This document shows, piece after piece, positions 53,691 to 62,539 of a stretch of 64,000 nt of DNA. Numbering within the stretch: position 1 is the stretch's first letter; each line of letters opens with the position of its first letter. Location: positions 35,161-99,160 of the forward strand of contig NZ_SJKB01000021.1 in NCBI RefSeq assembly GCF_004331465.1, written 5' to 3'. The translations under genes and the position numbers were made by a program. The notes beneath the pieces are model-generated. The model was not told the origin of the DNA. It was given only the letters and a program-made list of their open reading frames with translations, and made no database searches. The DNA comes from Kribbella pittospori. Its GTDB lineage: Bacteria > Actinomycetota > Actinomycetes > Propionibacteriales > Kribbellaceae.

Positions 53691-55093
53691 ATGGTGTTAT
53701 CCCCCAAACCTTGGCATCCCACCGCGTTGGTTCTGCTCTGTGCTGCCGATCTTTTGGTCATGTTGGACGGGACGGTCGTGACTGTTGCCCTTCCGGCCAT
53801 CGAACGCGATCTGGGGACTTCTCGGGCCGATCTTCAATGGGTGGTCACCGCCTACACCTTGACGCTCGGCGCATTCATGCTCGTGGGCGGTCGTGTCGGC
53901 GACCTCTACGGCCGGCGTCGGGCATTGGTGGTCGGCCTCGTCGTGTTCGGTGCAGCGTCGGGCATGGCGGGTCTGGCGCGCGATACAGGGCTGCTGCTGG
54001 CAATGCGGGCGGTACAGGGACTTGGTGCGGGACTGGCTGTACCTGCGGCGCTGGCCTTGTTGGCCGCCACCTACCGGGAGGAGCGCGAGCGTCAACGCGC
54101 GCTTGGCTACCTCTCGGCCACGCTGGACGTCGGGATGGTCGCCGGCCTTGTTGTAGGGGGCGCGTCATCACCGCTGCGGTCGGTTGGCCGTGGTGCTTTT
54201 TCATCGTCGTACCGCTCGGTCTCGTGTCAGCAACGCTAGCTCCGGCGGTTCTCCGAGAGAGTCGAGACGAGCAGGCGCCGCCTTTGGATGTGCTTGGAGC
54301 CTTGTTGGCCGCTGCAGGTTTCGGAGCATTGGTTTTCGGAATCGTTCGTTTTGAGCAGGACGGTGCAGATGCTGCTCCGGTCCTCGTTGGCGCAGCGATC
54401 TTGCTCGCCACATTCGTTGCAGTCGAGCACCGTCTGTCCACTCCGATGGTTCGTTTGGCCATCTTCCGTCACCGCCCGTTGACCGGAGCGAACTTGTCGA
54501 TCGCCGCCAACGCGGGCGGATTCACCGGCATCATGTTCATCGCCACCCTTTACCTCCAGCAAGTGCTCGGTTACTCCGCCTTGGAGACCGGCCTCGCGTT
54601 CATCCCGCTGGCGCTGTCAGCATGTATCGGCGGTTTACTGGCGACCAGAATCGTCGCGTGGGCCGGCCCGCGACGGACCGCCGCCGTCAGCATGACGATC
54701 AGCGCCGCCGCCTTCGTTCTGCTCTCACACACACCGAACCACAACGGCTACGCACCCGTCCTACTGCCAGCCTTCCTCATCGCCGGGTTCACCATCGCCG
54801 CAGCCTTCGTACCGCTCACAGCACAAGGGCTCACCGGCGTACGAGAAGGAGAGAAAGGGTTGGCCTCGGGACTCTTCCAAACCTCCACCCACCTGGGCGC
54901 TGCGATCGTACTCAGTGTCTTGGCGACCGCCGCGACTAGCCGCACAAGTGCCGCCGAAGCCGCCGGGCAAACAAGCCACGCAGCAATGACATCGGGCTTC
55001 TCTGTCGCGTTCCTCATCGCCGCGGCCCTCCTTGCGCTCGGCGCTGCGACGGCAGCTCGGACCCTCCCATCCACCAGGGCCTCCAATGACTGA
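53691..55093 (+). pseudogene. DHA2-family MFS drug efflux pump with frameshift
   Basis: ATG 53691 opens a 14-TM type MFS protein: LLVMLDGTVVTVALPAIERD, LQWVVTAYTLTLGAFMLVGG, RVGDLYGRRR and RAVQGLGAGLAVPAALALL. At 54159-54166 the run GTAGGGGGCGCGTC lacks one base needed for VGGRVITAAVGW, and the remaining helices (MFIATLYLQQVLGYSALETG, GLAFIPLALSACIGG) continue in another frame to 55093. The two halves together make a normal EmrB/QacA-type protein of about 465 residues. As written it is interrupted; the G-run makes a sequencing error a real alternative. Confidence 0.87.
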
Positions 55094-55099
55094 CCATCC

Positions 55100-55330
55100 T
55101 GCGCCGCGGCAACACCAACCACGAGGTCTACAGCCGGGTGCTGCGTAAGCTCGGGCCTACTGGTGAAGGCGAGCGGCATGCCGAACACCTCGGCGGCCTG
55201 TTGTGCCTGCTCCTCTCGGCTCGTACCGACTGCGACCAGCTCGAAGTCGGAAAGGCGCGCAGCGCGGGATGTGGGGGTGCGTCGCCGGTCCCCGCTCGGG
55301 GCTCGCCGATGACGACTCGCACACTTACCT
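55100..55330 (-). pseudogene. Gfo/Idh/MocA-type oxidoreductase N-terminal fragment
   Basis: The minus strand reads LSDFELVAVGTSREEQAQQA, AEVFGMPLAFTSRPELTQHP, AVDLVV, the NAD-binding Rossmann part of Gfo/Idh/MocA oxidoreductases. The first strand with its GxGxxG loop is in a different, damaged frame, and the catalytic half is absent; the MFS gene abuts it. Confidence 0.6.
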
Positions 55331-55561
55331 GCGTTGGGCCTGATCCTCGGCGCGAGGCAAGCCCGGCCGACGCGACGGCTGGTCGGCAACTCAGGCGAAC
55401 ACGATCAGGAACATGACCCCGAAGGTGCAGACGCCGAGCCGGATGATGATGAGCACGCAGACCGTCGTCGCGAGGGCCACATCCGGCGGCGCAGCGGGGC
55501 TGCGGTTGGGGGTTGGGTACGGGGGCTGTAGGCAACCACCTTCGATGAAGGGAGCACAGCC
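55331..55561. other. Short intergenic stretch
   Basis: No gene seen. Ends with a GAAGGGAG ribosome site for the next small gene. Confidence 0.35.
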
Positions 55562-55771
55562 ATGTCGGAGACGACGTCGAGCCGCAACAGTGGCCAGGAC
55601 TGGACGGACGAGCAGGTCGAGCACCTGCACGACCTCGCAGCCGGGAATACACCCGTTGGCGTGATGAGCGTGAAGCTCGGACGGTCCGCGGATGCGGTTC
55701 GGTCCAAGGCGAAGTCGGAGGGGATCAGCCTGTCGCCGCCGAATCGATCGCCGTACGGCGACATGAGCTGA
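55562..55771 (+). CDS. Small SANT/HTH-like protein
   Basis: 69 residues from ATG 55562 behind GAAGGGAG. The core WTDEQVEHLHDLAAGNTPVG, VMSVKLGRSADAVRSKAKSE resembles a short Myb/SANT-like helix-turn-helix, and the end NRSPYGDMS looks conserved rather than random. Probably a small DNA-binding protein. The partner is unknown. Confidence 0.68.
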   Translation: MSETTSSRNSGQDWTDEQVEHLHDLAAGNTPVGVMSVKLGRSADAVRSKAKSEGISLSPPNRSPYGDMS

Positions 55772-55793
55772 GGTCTGGGCGCATTCTGGTGCC

Positions 55794-55970
55794 ATGGCCC
55801 GGGTCTGGCGGTGCGGGAAGTGCGACGGGGCGAACGTCCCGGAGCATCACCGGTTGTGCCCGCACCGCGACCCCCGGCTCACGGTCCGACAGGTGAAGAT
55901 CATCGTGTGGCCGCCCTTCGGCCGATCACGGAACAGGAGCGGTGATGACTCCGGGCAGGCGACGCACTGA
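55794..55970 (+). CDS. Small zinc-ribbon-like protein
   Basis: 58 residues from ATG 55794. CGKC near residue 7 and HHRLCPH at 18-24 could bind one zinc. It overlaps the start of the ligase fragment at 55945 by 26 bases. No ribosome site is obvious, so this call is tentative. Confidence 0.4.
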   Translation: MARVWRCGKCDGANVPEHHRLCPHRDPRLTVRQVKIIVWPPFGRSRNRSGDDSGQATH

Positions 55971-56112
55971 ACCCACCGAGGTACGCATCCCAGCCGACCT
56001 GGCCGGCCCGGTCGAATTGGCGCTCGCCACTTCGGTCGACCAGATCCCCACCCCGCACGCTCTGCCCGGCGGCTGTCGCTACGAGGTGAAGTGGGACGGC
56101 TACCTTCACTGA
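55945..56112 (+). pseudogene. ATP-dependent DNA ligase N-terminal fragment
   Basis: From ATG 55945 the frame gives about 40 residues and then GGCRYEVKWDGY, the ligase motif I, where the Lys of KWDG is the adenylated residue. Three codons later a stop ends it, so nothing of the catalytic core beyond motif I remains. The position of motif I after a 45-residue N-terminus fits bacterial LigD/LigC-type ligases. Confidence 0.75.
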
Positions 56113-56150
56113 AGAATGTCAAATAGTGTCGGCGGGCAGAGCCTAGGGTT

Positions 56151-56179
56151 ACCGGAGGTGTCGGCCGGAGACCTCCGGT
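56151..56179. terminator. Hairpin between ligase fragment and ArsR gene
   Basis: ACCGGAGGT at 56151-56159 is exactly complementary to 56171-56179, with an 11-base loop. It lies just after the stop of the minus-strand ArsR gene and after the ligase fragment, fitting a bidirectional terminator, although it has no T-run. Confidence 0.6.
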
Positions 56180-56188
56180 CAGCTGATG

Positions 56189-56551
56189 TTAGGGAGCGTC
56201 GGCGACGGTGATCGCGCTCACCTGGCCGCCGACATCGTCACCGTTGGCCGAGCCAAGCACGGCGTTCAGTAGTCCGGGGAATCGAACCTCGAGGTCGCTA
56301 CGACGCAACTCAACAAAGCAGCGCGTGCCTTCCTGCCGCGTTCGGGTAATGCCGGCATTGCGCAGGATGCGCAGGTGATGGCTGAGGGTCGACTTGGCCA
56401 CCGGTGCGCGTAACTCGCCCCATCCCCGCTCCTGGCCGTCGGACAGCACTCGAACCAGTCCGACGCGAATCGGATCACTCAGCGCGCTCATGACGCCAAT
56501 GAGTGTCATGTCGGCCGGTTCGGGATGGCGCGCCTTGTCCACAAGGGTCAT
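56189..56551 (-). CDS. ArsR-family transcriptional repressor
   Basis: 120 residues on the minus strand. Winged helix: MSALSDPIRVGLVRVLSDG, ELRAPVAKSTLSHHLRILRN, AGITRTRQEGTRCFVELRRSDL. No CxC or similar metal ligands, so it belongs to the non-metal group of ArsR regulators. It is divergent from the SDR gene with a near-perfect palindrome between them (56560-56584), and it probably represses both. Confidence 0.88.
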   Translation of the reverse strand: MTLVDKARHPEPADMTLIGVMSALSDPIRVGLVRVLSDGQERGWGELRAPVAKSTLSHHLRILRNAGITRTRQEGTRCFVELRRSDLEVRFPGLLNAVLGSANGDDVGGQVSAITVADAP

Positions 56552-56559
56552 GCTAGCGT

Positions 56560-56584
56560 GTTCGATGTTCTATGAACTTCGAAC
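56560..56584. promoter_or_regulatory. ArsR operator palindrome
   Basis: GTTCGATGTTC, three bases, then GAACTTCGAAC: 10 of 11 positions in each arm are symmetric. It lies nine bases before the ArsR start codon and 12 bases before the SDR start at 56596, so a bound dimer would block both genes. Confidence 0.75.
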
Positions 56585-56595
56585 AAAGGATTGGC

Positions 56596-57360
56596 GTGAC
56601 TGCACACCAGCACGGGAACCTCGTCGGGGTTGTCGTCATCGTCACCGGTGCCGGCTCGGGCATTGGGCGCGCGACCGCTCTCGCCTTTGCCCGCGCTGGA
56701 GCCGTCGTGCTTGGCGTCGGGCGCCGCAAGCACGTCCTGGCCGAGGCCGCCGCTGCCCATGCCGGGATCGTTGCCTATCCGCTCGACCTGAACGCCCCCG
56801 ACGCCCCTGAGCAGGTCGTCGAGGCTGCAGTGGAACGCTGGGGGCGAGTGGACGTGCTGATCAATAATGCTGGCGCGACCAGGGTGATGCCGCTTTCCGA
56901 GACGACCGCTGATGGCATCAACGTCCTGTTCGACCTGAACGTCACCGCCCCGAGCCTTCTCGCCCGCGCCGCCTTGCCGCACCTGCGCGAAACGAAGGGC
57001 TCGATCGTCAATGTCTCCAGTACCTACGGTCACCGGCCCTTGCCTGGCGCCGCACACTACGCGGCCTCTAAGGCCGCCCTCGAACAACTCACTCGCAGTT
57101 GGGCAGCCGAACTCGCTGCCGATGGCATTCGCGTCAACGCTCTCGCCCCAGGCCCGACCGAAAGCCAGGCCCTGATCGCCGCCGGTCTTTCCGAAGAAAT
57201 GGTCGAGCAGATCAAGCGGGACGAGATCGCCCGGATACCCCTTGGCCGCCGCGGCGAACCAGACGAGGTAGCCGCCTGGATCCTGCGCCTGGCCGATCCG
57301 ACAACCACCTGGCTCACCGGCCAAGTCCTCGCCATCGACGGAGGACTGGAGCTCGTCTGA
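56596..57360 (+). CDS. Short-chain dehydrogenase/reductase (SDR)
   Basis: 254 residues from GTG 56596, which follows AAAGGA; ATG 56572 is in frame but lies inside the operator. Classical SDR motifs: TGAGSGIGRATALA (cofactor loop), NNAGATR, Ser of NVSSTYGH and YxxxK as YAASKAAL, and a C-terminal LTGQVLAIDGGLEL. Arg residues after the second strand (GVGRRKH) suggest NADPH preference. The substrate is unknown; ArsR control suggests induction by a small molecule. Confidence 0.9.
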   Translation: MTAHQHGNLVGVVVIVTGAGSGIGRATALAFARAGAVVLGVGRRKHVLAEAAAAHAGIVAYPLDLNAPDAPEQVVEAAVERWGRVDVLINNAGATRVMPLSETTADGINVLFDLNVTAPSLLARAALPHLRETKGSIVNVSSTYGHRPLPGAAHYAASKAALEQLTRSWAAELAADGIRVNALAPGPTESQALIAAGLSEEMVEQIKRDEIARIPLGRRGEPDEVAAWILRLADPTTTWLTGQVLAIDGGLELV

Positions 57361-57760
57361 GCAACGTCTCTCGGCCTGTCTGAGCGGATCTGCTCGGCAT
57401 CGCCTCAATCCAAGGCCGACGTACAGCGGCTGCTACTGGCCCAACTCGAACTGCACCACCCGCCCCTGAACAACTCACCGACACCCTCTAGCCACCGACC
57501 AGGGCGCCAACTGGAGCGCTGAAAGAGAGTTCAGTCAACTAGCCGCGTCGCGATCGTCCGCGCGGGTACCTCTCGTGCCAGGCGAGCACGAGGGACGCAC
57601 GTTGAGCGTGGTGGGCGGCTAGCGGACCAGGTCCCCTGCTGGACGCGTTCCGGCTGGCATTGACAAGCCCCGGACGACTGGTACCCCGGGATGGGTGATG
57701 TTCCCGGTCTTGTAGAGCAGCAGGGTCGTCACGTTGCCAGAGTGTGGGAAGGGGCCTGCC
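57361..57760. other. Intergenic stretch
   Basis: 400 bases without a gene that can be supported on either strand. No tRNA or repeat seen; the last bases carry GGGAAGGGG before the next small gene. Confidence 0.35.
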
Positions 57761-57961
57761 ATGAGCCGCTACGTGATCCGCGTTAAGGGCACCTTGTCCG
57801 AGGAGGTCGTCGACATCTTCCCGTCGATGACCGCCGACCAGGAGTGACCGCAAACGATTCTGCACGGCCACCTCGTGGACCAGACGGCCCTGGCCGACCT
57901 GCTCAACCGGCTCGAAATCCTTGGTATCGACGTCCTCGAGGTCCTCCGGGTCCCTGCCTGA
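57761..57961 (+). pseudogene. Conserved small protein with in-frame TGA
   Basis: ATG 57761 follows GGGAAGGGG. The frame reads MSRYVIRVKGTLSEEVVD, then at codon 29 a TGA (57845-57847), and continues in the same frame with ILHGHLVDQTALADLLNRLE, ILGIDVLEVLRVPA to a stop at 57961. The two parts together look like one small conserved actinomycete protein of about 66 residues. A single nonsense change explains it. No selenocysteine context is seen. Confidence 0.65.
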
Positions 57962-58158
57962 TCGGGGCTGCGTCGCTGACTGACCCTTGTTTTGCCGCGC
58001 GTTCCTGTCCGACGCGCGGGTGATTGCCTGGCTAGATCGCGATGCGCGGTCACCGCCACGTGCAGCGACAGATTCGGCATGACGCGGACCCGGGCCGGCG
58101 ATCCCGTAGCGGCGGCAGCGTGGCAGCGGCTACTGACGCGCCGCCCCGCAAGCATCGG

Positions 58159-58590
58159 TCATCGTGGGTACGGGCCTCCGAACGGCGGGTAGTCGTAGTA
58201 GGTGTAGACATCGTCGTAGTACCGGCGCTCGGGCTCGAGGTCGGGATCGTAGGCCGGTCCGCCGGCCACCTGGGTCCGTTCCGGCGCGATGTGGACGGCG
58301 TCCTCGTCGACGCGGGTGATCGCCTCGACCGGGACCAGTTGCTTGTGCTCGCCAAGCCCCAGGAATCCTCCTGAACCGACCTCGAGGAACCGCACTCGCC
58401 GTTCGGCCTCGTCGATGATCAATCCGTCGACCTTGCCGACCTGGTCCCCGTTGCGGTCCACGACCTTCCGCCCGCGCACGTCATCGGCCGGGTCGGCCAA
58501 CTCCAAGGCGACGTCTGCCAGCCGGACCAGGGTGTGCGCGGAACTCTCTTCGGGGCCTCGATCGCTGTTCATCCTCGGCTCGTCGGTCAT
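58159..58590 (-). CDS. PRC-barrel domain protein
   Basis: 143 residues from minus-strand ATG 58590 with a strong AGGAGG box; the frame extends upstream without meaning. The PRC barrel is at about 35-100 (GRKVVDRNGDQVGKVDGLII, RRVRFLEVGSGGFLGLG, VPVEAITRVDEDAVHI). The C-terminus is Tyr/Pro/Gly-rich (YYDDVYTYYDYPPFGG). PRC barrels are found in ribosome maturation and reaction-centre proteins, and such stand-alone versions in actinomycetes are probably stress-related. Confidence 0.85.
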   Translation of the reverse strand: MTDEPRMNSDRGPEESSAHTLVRLADVALELADPADDVRGRKVVDRNGDQVGKVDGLIIDEAERRVRFLEVGSGGFLGLGEHKQLVPVEAITRVDEDAVHIAPERTQVAGGPAYDPDLEPERRYYDDVYTYYDYPPFGGPYPR

Positions 58591-58849
58591 CTCGCACCTC
58601 CTCGACGCATCCTGCCACCGGCCGATGACACCGCGTACAAGCGACCACCGGTCGGTGACGTCATTCCGGTACCCATGCACATGAGCAACGTCTTCACCGA
58701 GCCCCAGGTCGGCGGCCGAAACGAGGCGGCCGAACGCGGCACATGTCGAATGAAGGCGAGTCGGTCGGGGTACTGGCAGGGGTACGCTCCCAGCGGGATT
58801 CGTCCGACCGCAGGGCCGAAGGTTAGGCAGTAGCGTAGGAATAGTTGAT

Positions 58850-59341
58850 GTGTCGCAGTCGGGCACGTCCCCCATGGCAGGAACTCCAATGTCCGCAGAC
58901 AGCCGGCCAACTGGATCTGGCGCCACACCTCCGCCGTCTCCGGCGCGGATGTCGGGCAGCGCCGCATTCGGGCGCGCCAAAGGGTTGCTGGCGGCCTGGT
59001 TCGGTCTGACACCTGGCGAGGCGGAGAACCTACTTCTGACCTGGGCGTGCGAGAACAAGATGTCGGCCTGCGAGCTTGCCACTGCCCTCGTCAGCGATAT
59101 CCATGAGGGCCGGCCGAGCGGTTGCAGCACAGCGGTCTTGCGCTACCTTGAGGCCCGGCTGCGAGAAGTCGCGACGGTGTCGCGACCAACGTCTGCGCGG
59201 ACACGAAAGGAATCAGACCGCCGCCGGTCCGTGGAGGCGGACACTCGGCCGCTGCCGGATCTCGATGTTGATCCCGGCGAGTCGAGGCCCGATCCTCGCG
59301 CCGACCCTGACCGAGAGCCTGACGCCGATCCGCTTGCCTGA
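58850..59341 (+). CDS. ANTAR-like domain protein
   Basis: 163 residues if started at GTG 58850 (ATG 58874 and 58889 are alternatives). The middle, RAKGLLAAWFGLTPGEAENL, LLTWACENKMSACELATALV, has the spacing of an ANTAR-type three-helix bundle. The N-terminus is Ser/Pro-rich and the C-terminus very acidic and Pro-rich (many DPD repeats). There is no sensory domain, so if it works as an antiterminator it depends on another protein. Confidence 0.6.
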   Translation: MSQSGTSPMAGTPMSADSRPTGSGATPPPSPARMSGSAAFGRAKGLLAAWFGLTPGEAENLLLTWACENKMSACELATALVSDIHEGRPSGCSTAVLRYLEARLREVATVSRPTSARTRKESDRRRSVEADTRPLPDLDVDPGESRPDPRADPDREPDADPLA

Positions 59342-59550
59342 GGCAGCCCAGCGTGCGCGTCGCGGCGCGCCGGGCCAGCCACCTCGATACATAGGCACAG
59401 GTCGGCCCAGCGGCTTCGCAGGCTCTGGTCCAGCTGCCGAGCCGCAATATGGCCGGCGCGATCCGGAGCCCGACCGGCCGTGCGCGCTGCCCTCGACCTC
59501 GCGCCGGATTTTCCTCGCCACGACCTCAGGCGAGTGAACCTTGGCCCGCG

Positions 59551-59645
59551 AGTTGGGGTTAGTGGGGGCGCGTTGGCGACCTGGGTGGCCGGGGACAAGC
59601 GAGCCCGCGACGGTGACGGCCGGTTGAGTGAGGACGAGCGGGCCT
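59551..59645 (+). mobile_element. IS3-type OrfA fragment
   Basis: The plus strand reads GALATWVAGDKRARDGDGRLSEDERA in a partly open frame, as in the N-terminal region of IS3-family OrfA proteins (LSxDERAELxRLRRENAE follows normally). The coiled-coil part does not follow. Only a short scar of the element is left. The stretch 59342-59982 otherwise holds nothing that I can support. Confidence 0.4.
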
Positions 59646-59982
59646 ACCGCGCGGCGTGGCCCGCGCGATGCACCTCGGCGGGCGGCTCCGAGTCCAGACC
59701 GCTCGCCGCGTCTGGCCGAGCTGGCTCGGCGACCACGGCGCCGAGACCCGCCTAGCGAGAGCCGAGCACGAAGGAGTAAATGATTGCCGCTGGCACGTCG
59801 ACCTCAGCGGCGCCGCGATCTGACTTCGGGTCCGGTGGACGACCTGCCCTTCCGCTCGCCCTTGATCTGGGCTTGCTGCAGTAAGCAACGTCTCTGGCTG
59901 TCCCGACCGACCCCGACCGGCGACGGCAACATTTGCCTCTAGCAACCGCCGCTCGAGGTTGAACGGCTGACTGGATCAGGGC

Positions 59983-60645
59983 TTACCTGCTCGAGATGTG
60001 CACGTCGGACCCGGCGTACGCCCGATCCGGCGCAGCGGCGCCGACGTGGAGGATGAGTGCGGCGAAGAAGGCGAATTGGATGCCCGCACCGATCACCAGC
60101 CGCACACTAATACTGTCCAAGTCGGGCCACACGTTGACCAGGACCACAGCCGCCGGCGCGGCCACGCACGCACGAGACCAGGCTCGCTCGCCGACGGCCG
60201 AGTACCGGCTGCGGAAGACCAAGCAGGCCGCCAGCCAGGAGACCATCGTGACCGCGAAGCCGGCCTCGTGCAGGATGCCGTGCCAGCTGTAGTCAGGGGC
60301 TCCTTCGGGCGCGCCGGGCGGGAAGCCTGCTCCCGCATCGGCGGTGCACACTCCGGCCACGACAAGACCGGCGCCGGTCAGCGCGACCAGTCTCGGAGCC
60401 CAAACCGAGCCACGGCCCGCCGACAGTGCGCGGCGCATCCCGGCTGCAGAGGCGACGTAGAGCAGGCCGGACACGACGAAGTTGGTGATCTGGATCCAGC
60501 CGAGCTCGCCGAGGCTCAGCAGGCTGATCGGATGCCAGGTGATGTCGAAACCGTCCCTGGTGAACGCCTCGACAAGACTGGCGCCGACGAAAAGCGGCCC
60601 GGCGACAATTCCCGCGGCCAGCAGCGGCGAAATGGAGCGTGACAT
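59983..60645 (-). CDS. DUF998 membrane protein
   Basis: 220 residues on the minus strand with six hydrophobic segments. DUF998 pattern: RDGFDITWHPISLLSLGELG near residue 30-50, VSGLLYVASAAGMRRAL, and DYSWHGILHEAGFAVTMVSW in the second half. Such proteins are integral membrane proteins of unknown function, in some cases regulated by stress. It stands alone. Confidence 0.87.
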   Translation of the reverse strand: MSRSISPLLAAGIVAGPLFVGASLVEAFTRDGFDITWHPISLLSLGELGWIQITNFVVSGLLYVASAAGMRRALSAGRGSVWAPRLVALTGAGLVVAGVCTADAGAGFPPGAPEGAPDYSWHGILHEAGFAVTMVSWLAACLVFRSRYSAVGERAWSRACVAAPAAVVLVNVWPDLDSISVRLVIGAGIQFAFFAALILHVGAAAPDRAYAGSDVHISSR

Positions 60646-60949
60646 GAAACGTCCCTTCTATCGGCTATCTCTCACCGGGGACGTCGCTGCGTACTGCGCG
60701 AACCGGACATAGCTGCACGGCCCGGTCTCCAGGTCCAGTTCGGGGATGTGATCAGTCGGTCCAGCGGGAATGTTCGGTGCCGTGCTGAATCGAGCTGGGC
60801 CGAGCCGCCGCACGCCTCTGCGCCGCCCGCGCGAGGGCCGCGATTTTCACGCAGCTCGATGTCCGCGCGCCACAGCGAGCAGGTCGCCGAGCACGCCTTG
60901 GCCGGCGAGATCCGGCCCTACGACCGGGCCAGTGATCGTGACCTGCCCG

Positions 60950-61064
60950 AGCGGCTCAGACCCTCCAGCACGATCCCCGCCTCCCAGGACTCGCCCAGAT
61001 GGTAGTCGTCGTGGGCAGCCTTGTGGTTGCGCGCGATCAGGGGGTCGGCCTCGGGTTTCTTCAC
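60950..61064 (-). pseudogene. SmpB N-terminal remnant
   Basis: A minus-strand GTG at 61064 opens KKPEADPLIARNHKAAHDDYHLGESWEAGIVLEG in parts, which is the SmpB start (xARNxKAxHDYxIxxxxEAGIxLxG). After the EG the tmRNA-binding core does not follow, so only about 36 residues remain. The same frame upstream carries LEGILTHELAHHLALPQ (61160-61200), a HExxH zinc-protease-like scrap, so two gene remnants have been joined. Confidence 0.55.
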
Positions 61065-61490
61065 ACGGTGATTCTGCCCCGACGGCCCGACCTGGGCGCC
61101 AACTGAGGTCGAGCTGGCTGCCCCTGGCCGAGCAGTGAGACCCTTTTGTGGCAGCGCCAAGTGGTGCGCCAGCTCATGCGTGAGGATCCCTTCGAGGTTG
61201 CGCTGCGGCGGCAGTGCGTAGAGGCTCCAGTTGGTCAAGGCGATCGTGCGGCCGACCGTGGCCGGTGGGGCGTCGGCTGTCCTCGCTCAGTTCACTGGTG
61301 TTGAGACGTCCGCCGCACGCAGACCCAGCGGTGGCTCCAGGAAAACCGGGGCACCGCGATGGCCCGGCAAGAGCCGACTTGCCAGAGCTACTGGAGATGG
61401 ACGACCCGCGTGGTGCCACACGTGGTGCGAAACGCCTACCGGCCGTGTCAGCAAAGACGCTGGTAGAGGGCGTATGCAACGCTGAAAGTC

Positions 61491-61537
61491 TTCCTCGTAA
61501 TGAGAAGGTCGTCGGTTCGATTCCGACTGGCAGCTCT
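61491..61537 (+). other. 3' half of tRNA-Thr(CGT), attachment remnant
   Basis: Anticodon loop CTCGTAA (CGT, Thr), a full T arm (GTCGG-TTCGATT-CCGAC) and the 3' acceptor strand TGGCAGC with following T. The upstream sequence does not provide the complementary GCTGCCA or a D arm, so only the 3' half is present. The last 13 bases (CGACTGGCAGCTC, from 61524) are repeated at 61541-61553. It lies next to a ruined integrase. Confidence 0.65.
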
Positions 61538-61555
61538 CACGACTGGCAGCTCCCC

Positions 61556-61591
61556 AAGCCCCAGGACGTGGTTTCCTCGCCCGGGGCTTTT
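61556..61591. terminator. Terminator hairpin after tRNA-Thr fragment
   Basis: AAGCCCC at 61556-61562 pairs with GGGGCTT at 61583-61589, followed by T residues. It stands where a tRNA terminator or the end of the integrase would be and may serve both strands. Confidence 0.6.
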
Positions 61592-61639
61592 GTAATTCCG
61601 GCTTCCAGCTCGTTCGGTGCGCCTGTGGTGTCCCCCGGT

Positions 61640-62230
61640 GCGCTGGGCCGCATCCCAGGTTCTGGTCGATCGGGTGGCCGTACAGGTCCATCGTCATCGC
61701 CGCCGGCGCGTGGCCGAGGATCCGCTGCGCGACCTTCGGGTCTGCCCCCGAGCCGGGACAGCCGACGGGGCCGTGTGCCGCAGATCGTGAACTCGAAGTC
61801 TCGGGACGCCGATTGCCTCAATCGCAATAGACCAGCGCACCGACCGCTTCCTGTTGGCCTCGCTCAGCGGTCGACCCAAACGGCGCTTGGAACAGCCAGG
61901 CGCCGTCAACCTTGTCGCCTGCCCAGCGGTCAACGAGCAGGACCAGGTCGTCGACCAGCGGCACTGTGCGGGCGCGCTTGTTCTTCGGGGTGTCTATGGA
62001 CGGCTCGCCGGGGCCGCCGTCGCCAGCACCACCCCTTGGAGTCGCAGGCTCGGCCCGGCACGAACATCCGGTCGCCCACCTGTAGCCCATCCAGCTCGCC
62101 TCAGCGCAAACCATCAAAGCTGAGCATAAGCACCAACTCGGCGTGCCGTCCTTCATAGGCAGCGGAAAGCTTGTAGAGCTGCTGGACCGTGAGGTCAATA
62201 CCCGGAACCTGCACAGGGCGGCAAGGCCAA
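61640..62230 (-). pseudogene. Tyrosine integrase, multiply disrupted
   Basis: Minus-strand pieces in several frames: DLTVQQLYKLSAAYEGRHAE, then a TGA in place of Trp in FDGLRxGELDGLQVGD near 62100, then TPKNKRARTVPLVDDLVLLV, PLSEANRKRSVRWSIAIEAI with RVHDLRHTA (catalytic His-Arg), then AAMTMDLYGH (nucleophile Tyr) near 61690. At least one nonsense and three frameshifts separate them. It ends facing the tRNA-Thr 3' half, the expected arrangement of an integrase and its attachment site. Confidence 0.78.
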
Positions 62231-62539
62231 GCCTGACGGCGACGCGTCGAGCCTTGCAGCCCTGTGCAGAACCCGGGTGCGGGTCAGCTGTCCGACCGAC
62301 GGCAAGAGGAGCCAAGCCTCGGGGGTTGGTCTACTCGTACGCACGCCGGCAGGCGACGCTGCGGAGCTGGAAGCCTGCCCTGATCTAGCCCGCGCATCAG
62401 TACGCCACAATGTGACCCTTGACCGCCGCCTGGTTTCGCCCGGACTGGACTCCCGCTGCTCAGGATGGCTTTGCGAGGTGGACACGCGTGCGCGTCCTAC
62501 AATCGCGGGCAGCGCTAACCCGGGCCGGTCGGTGGATGC

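Noticed and set aside
57845..57847. Selenocysteine at the in-frame TGA
   Set aside because: No selenocysteine insertion hairpin is evident and the family shows no Cys at the position as far as I know.
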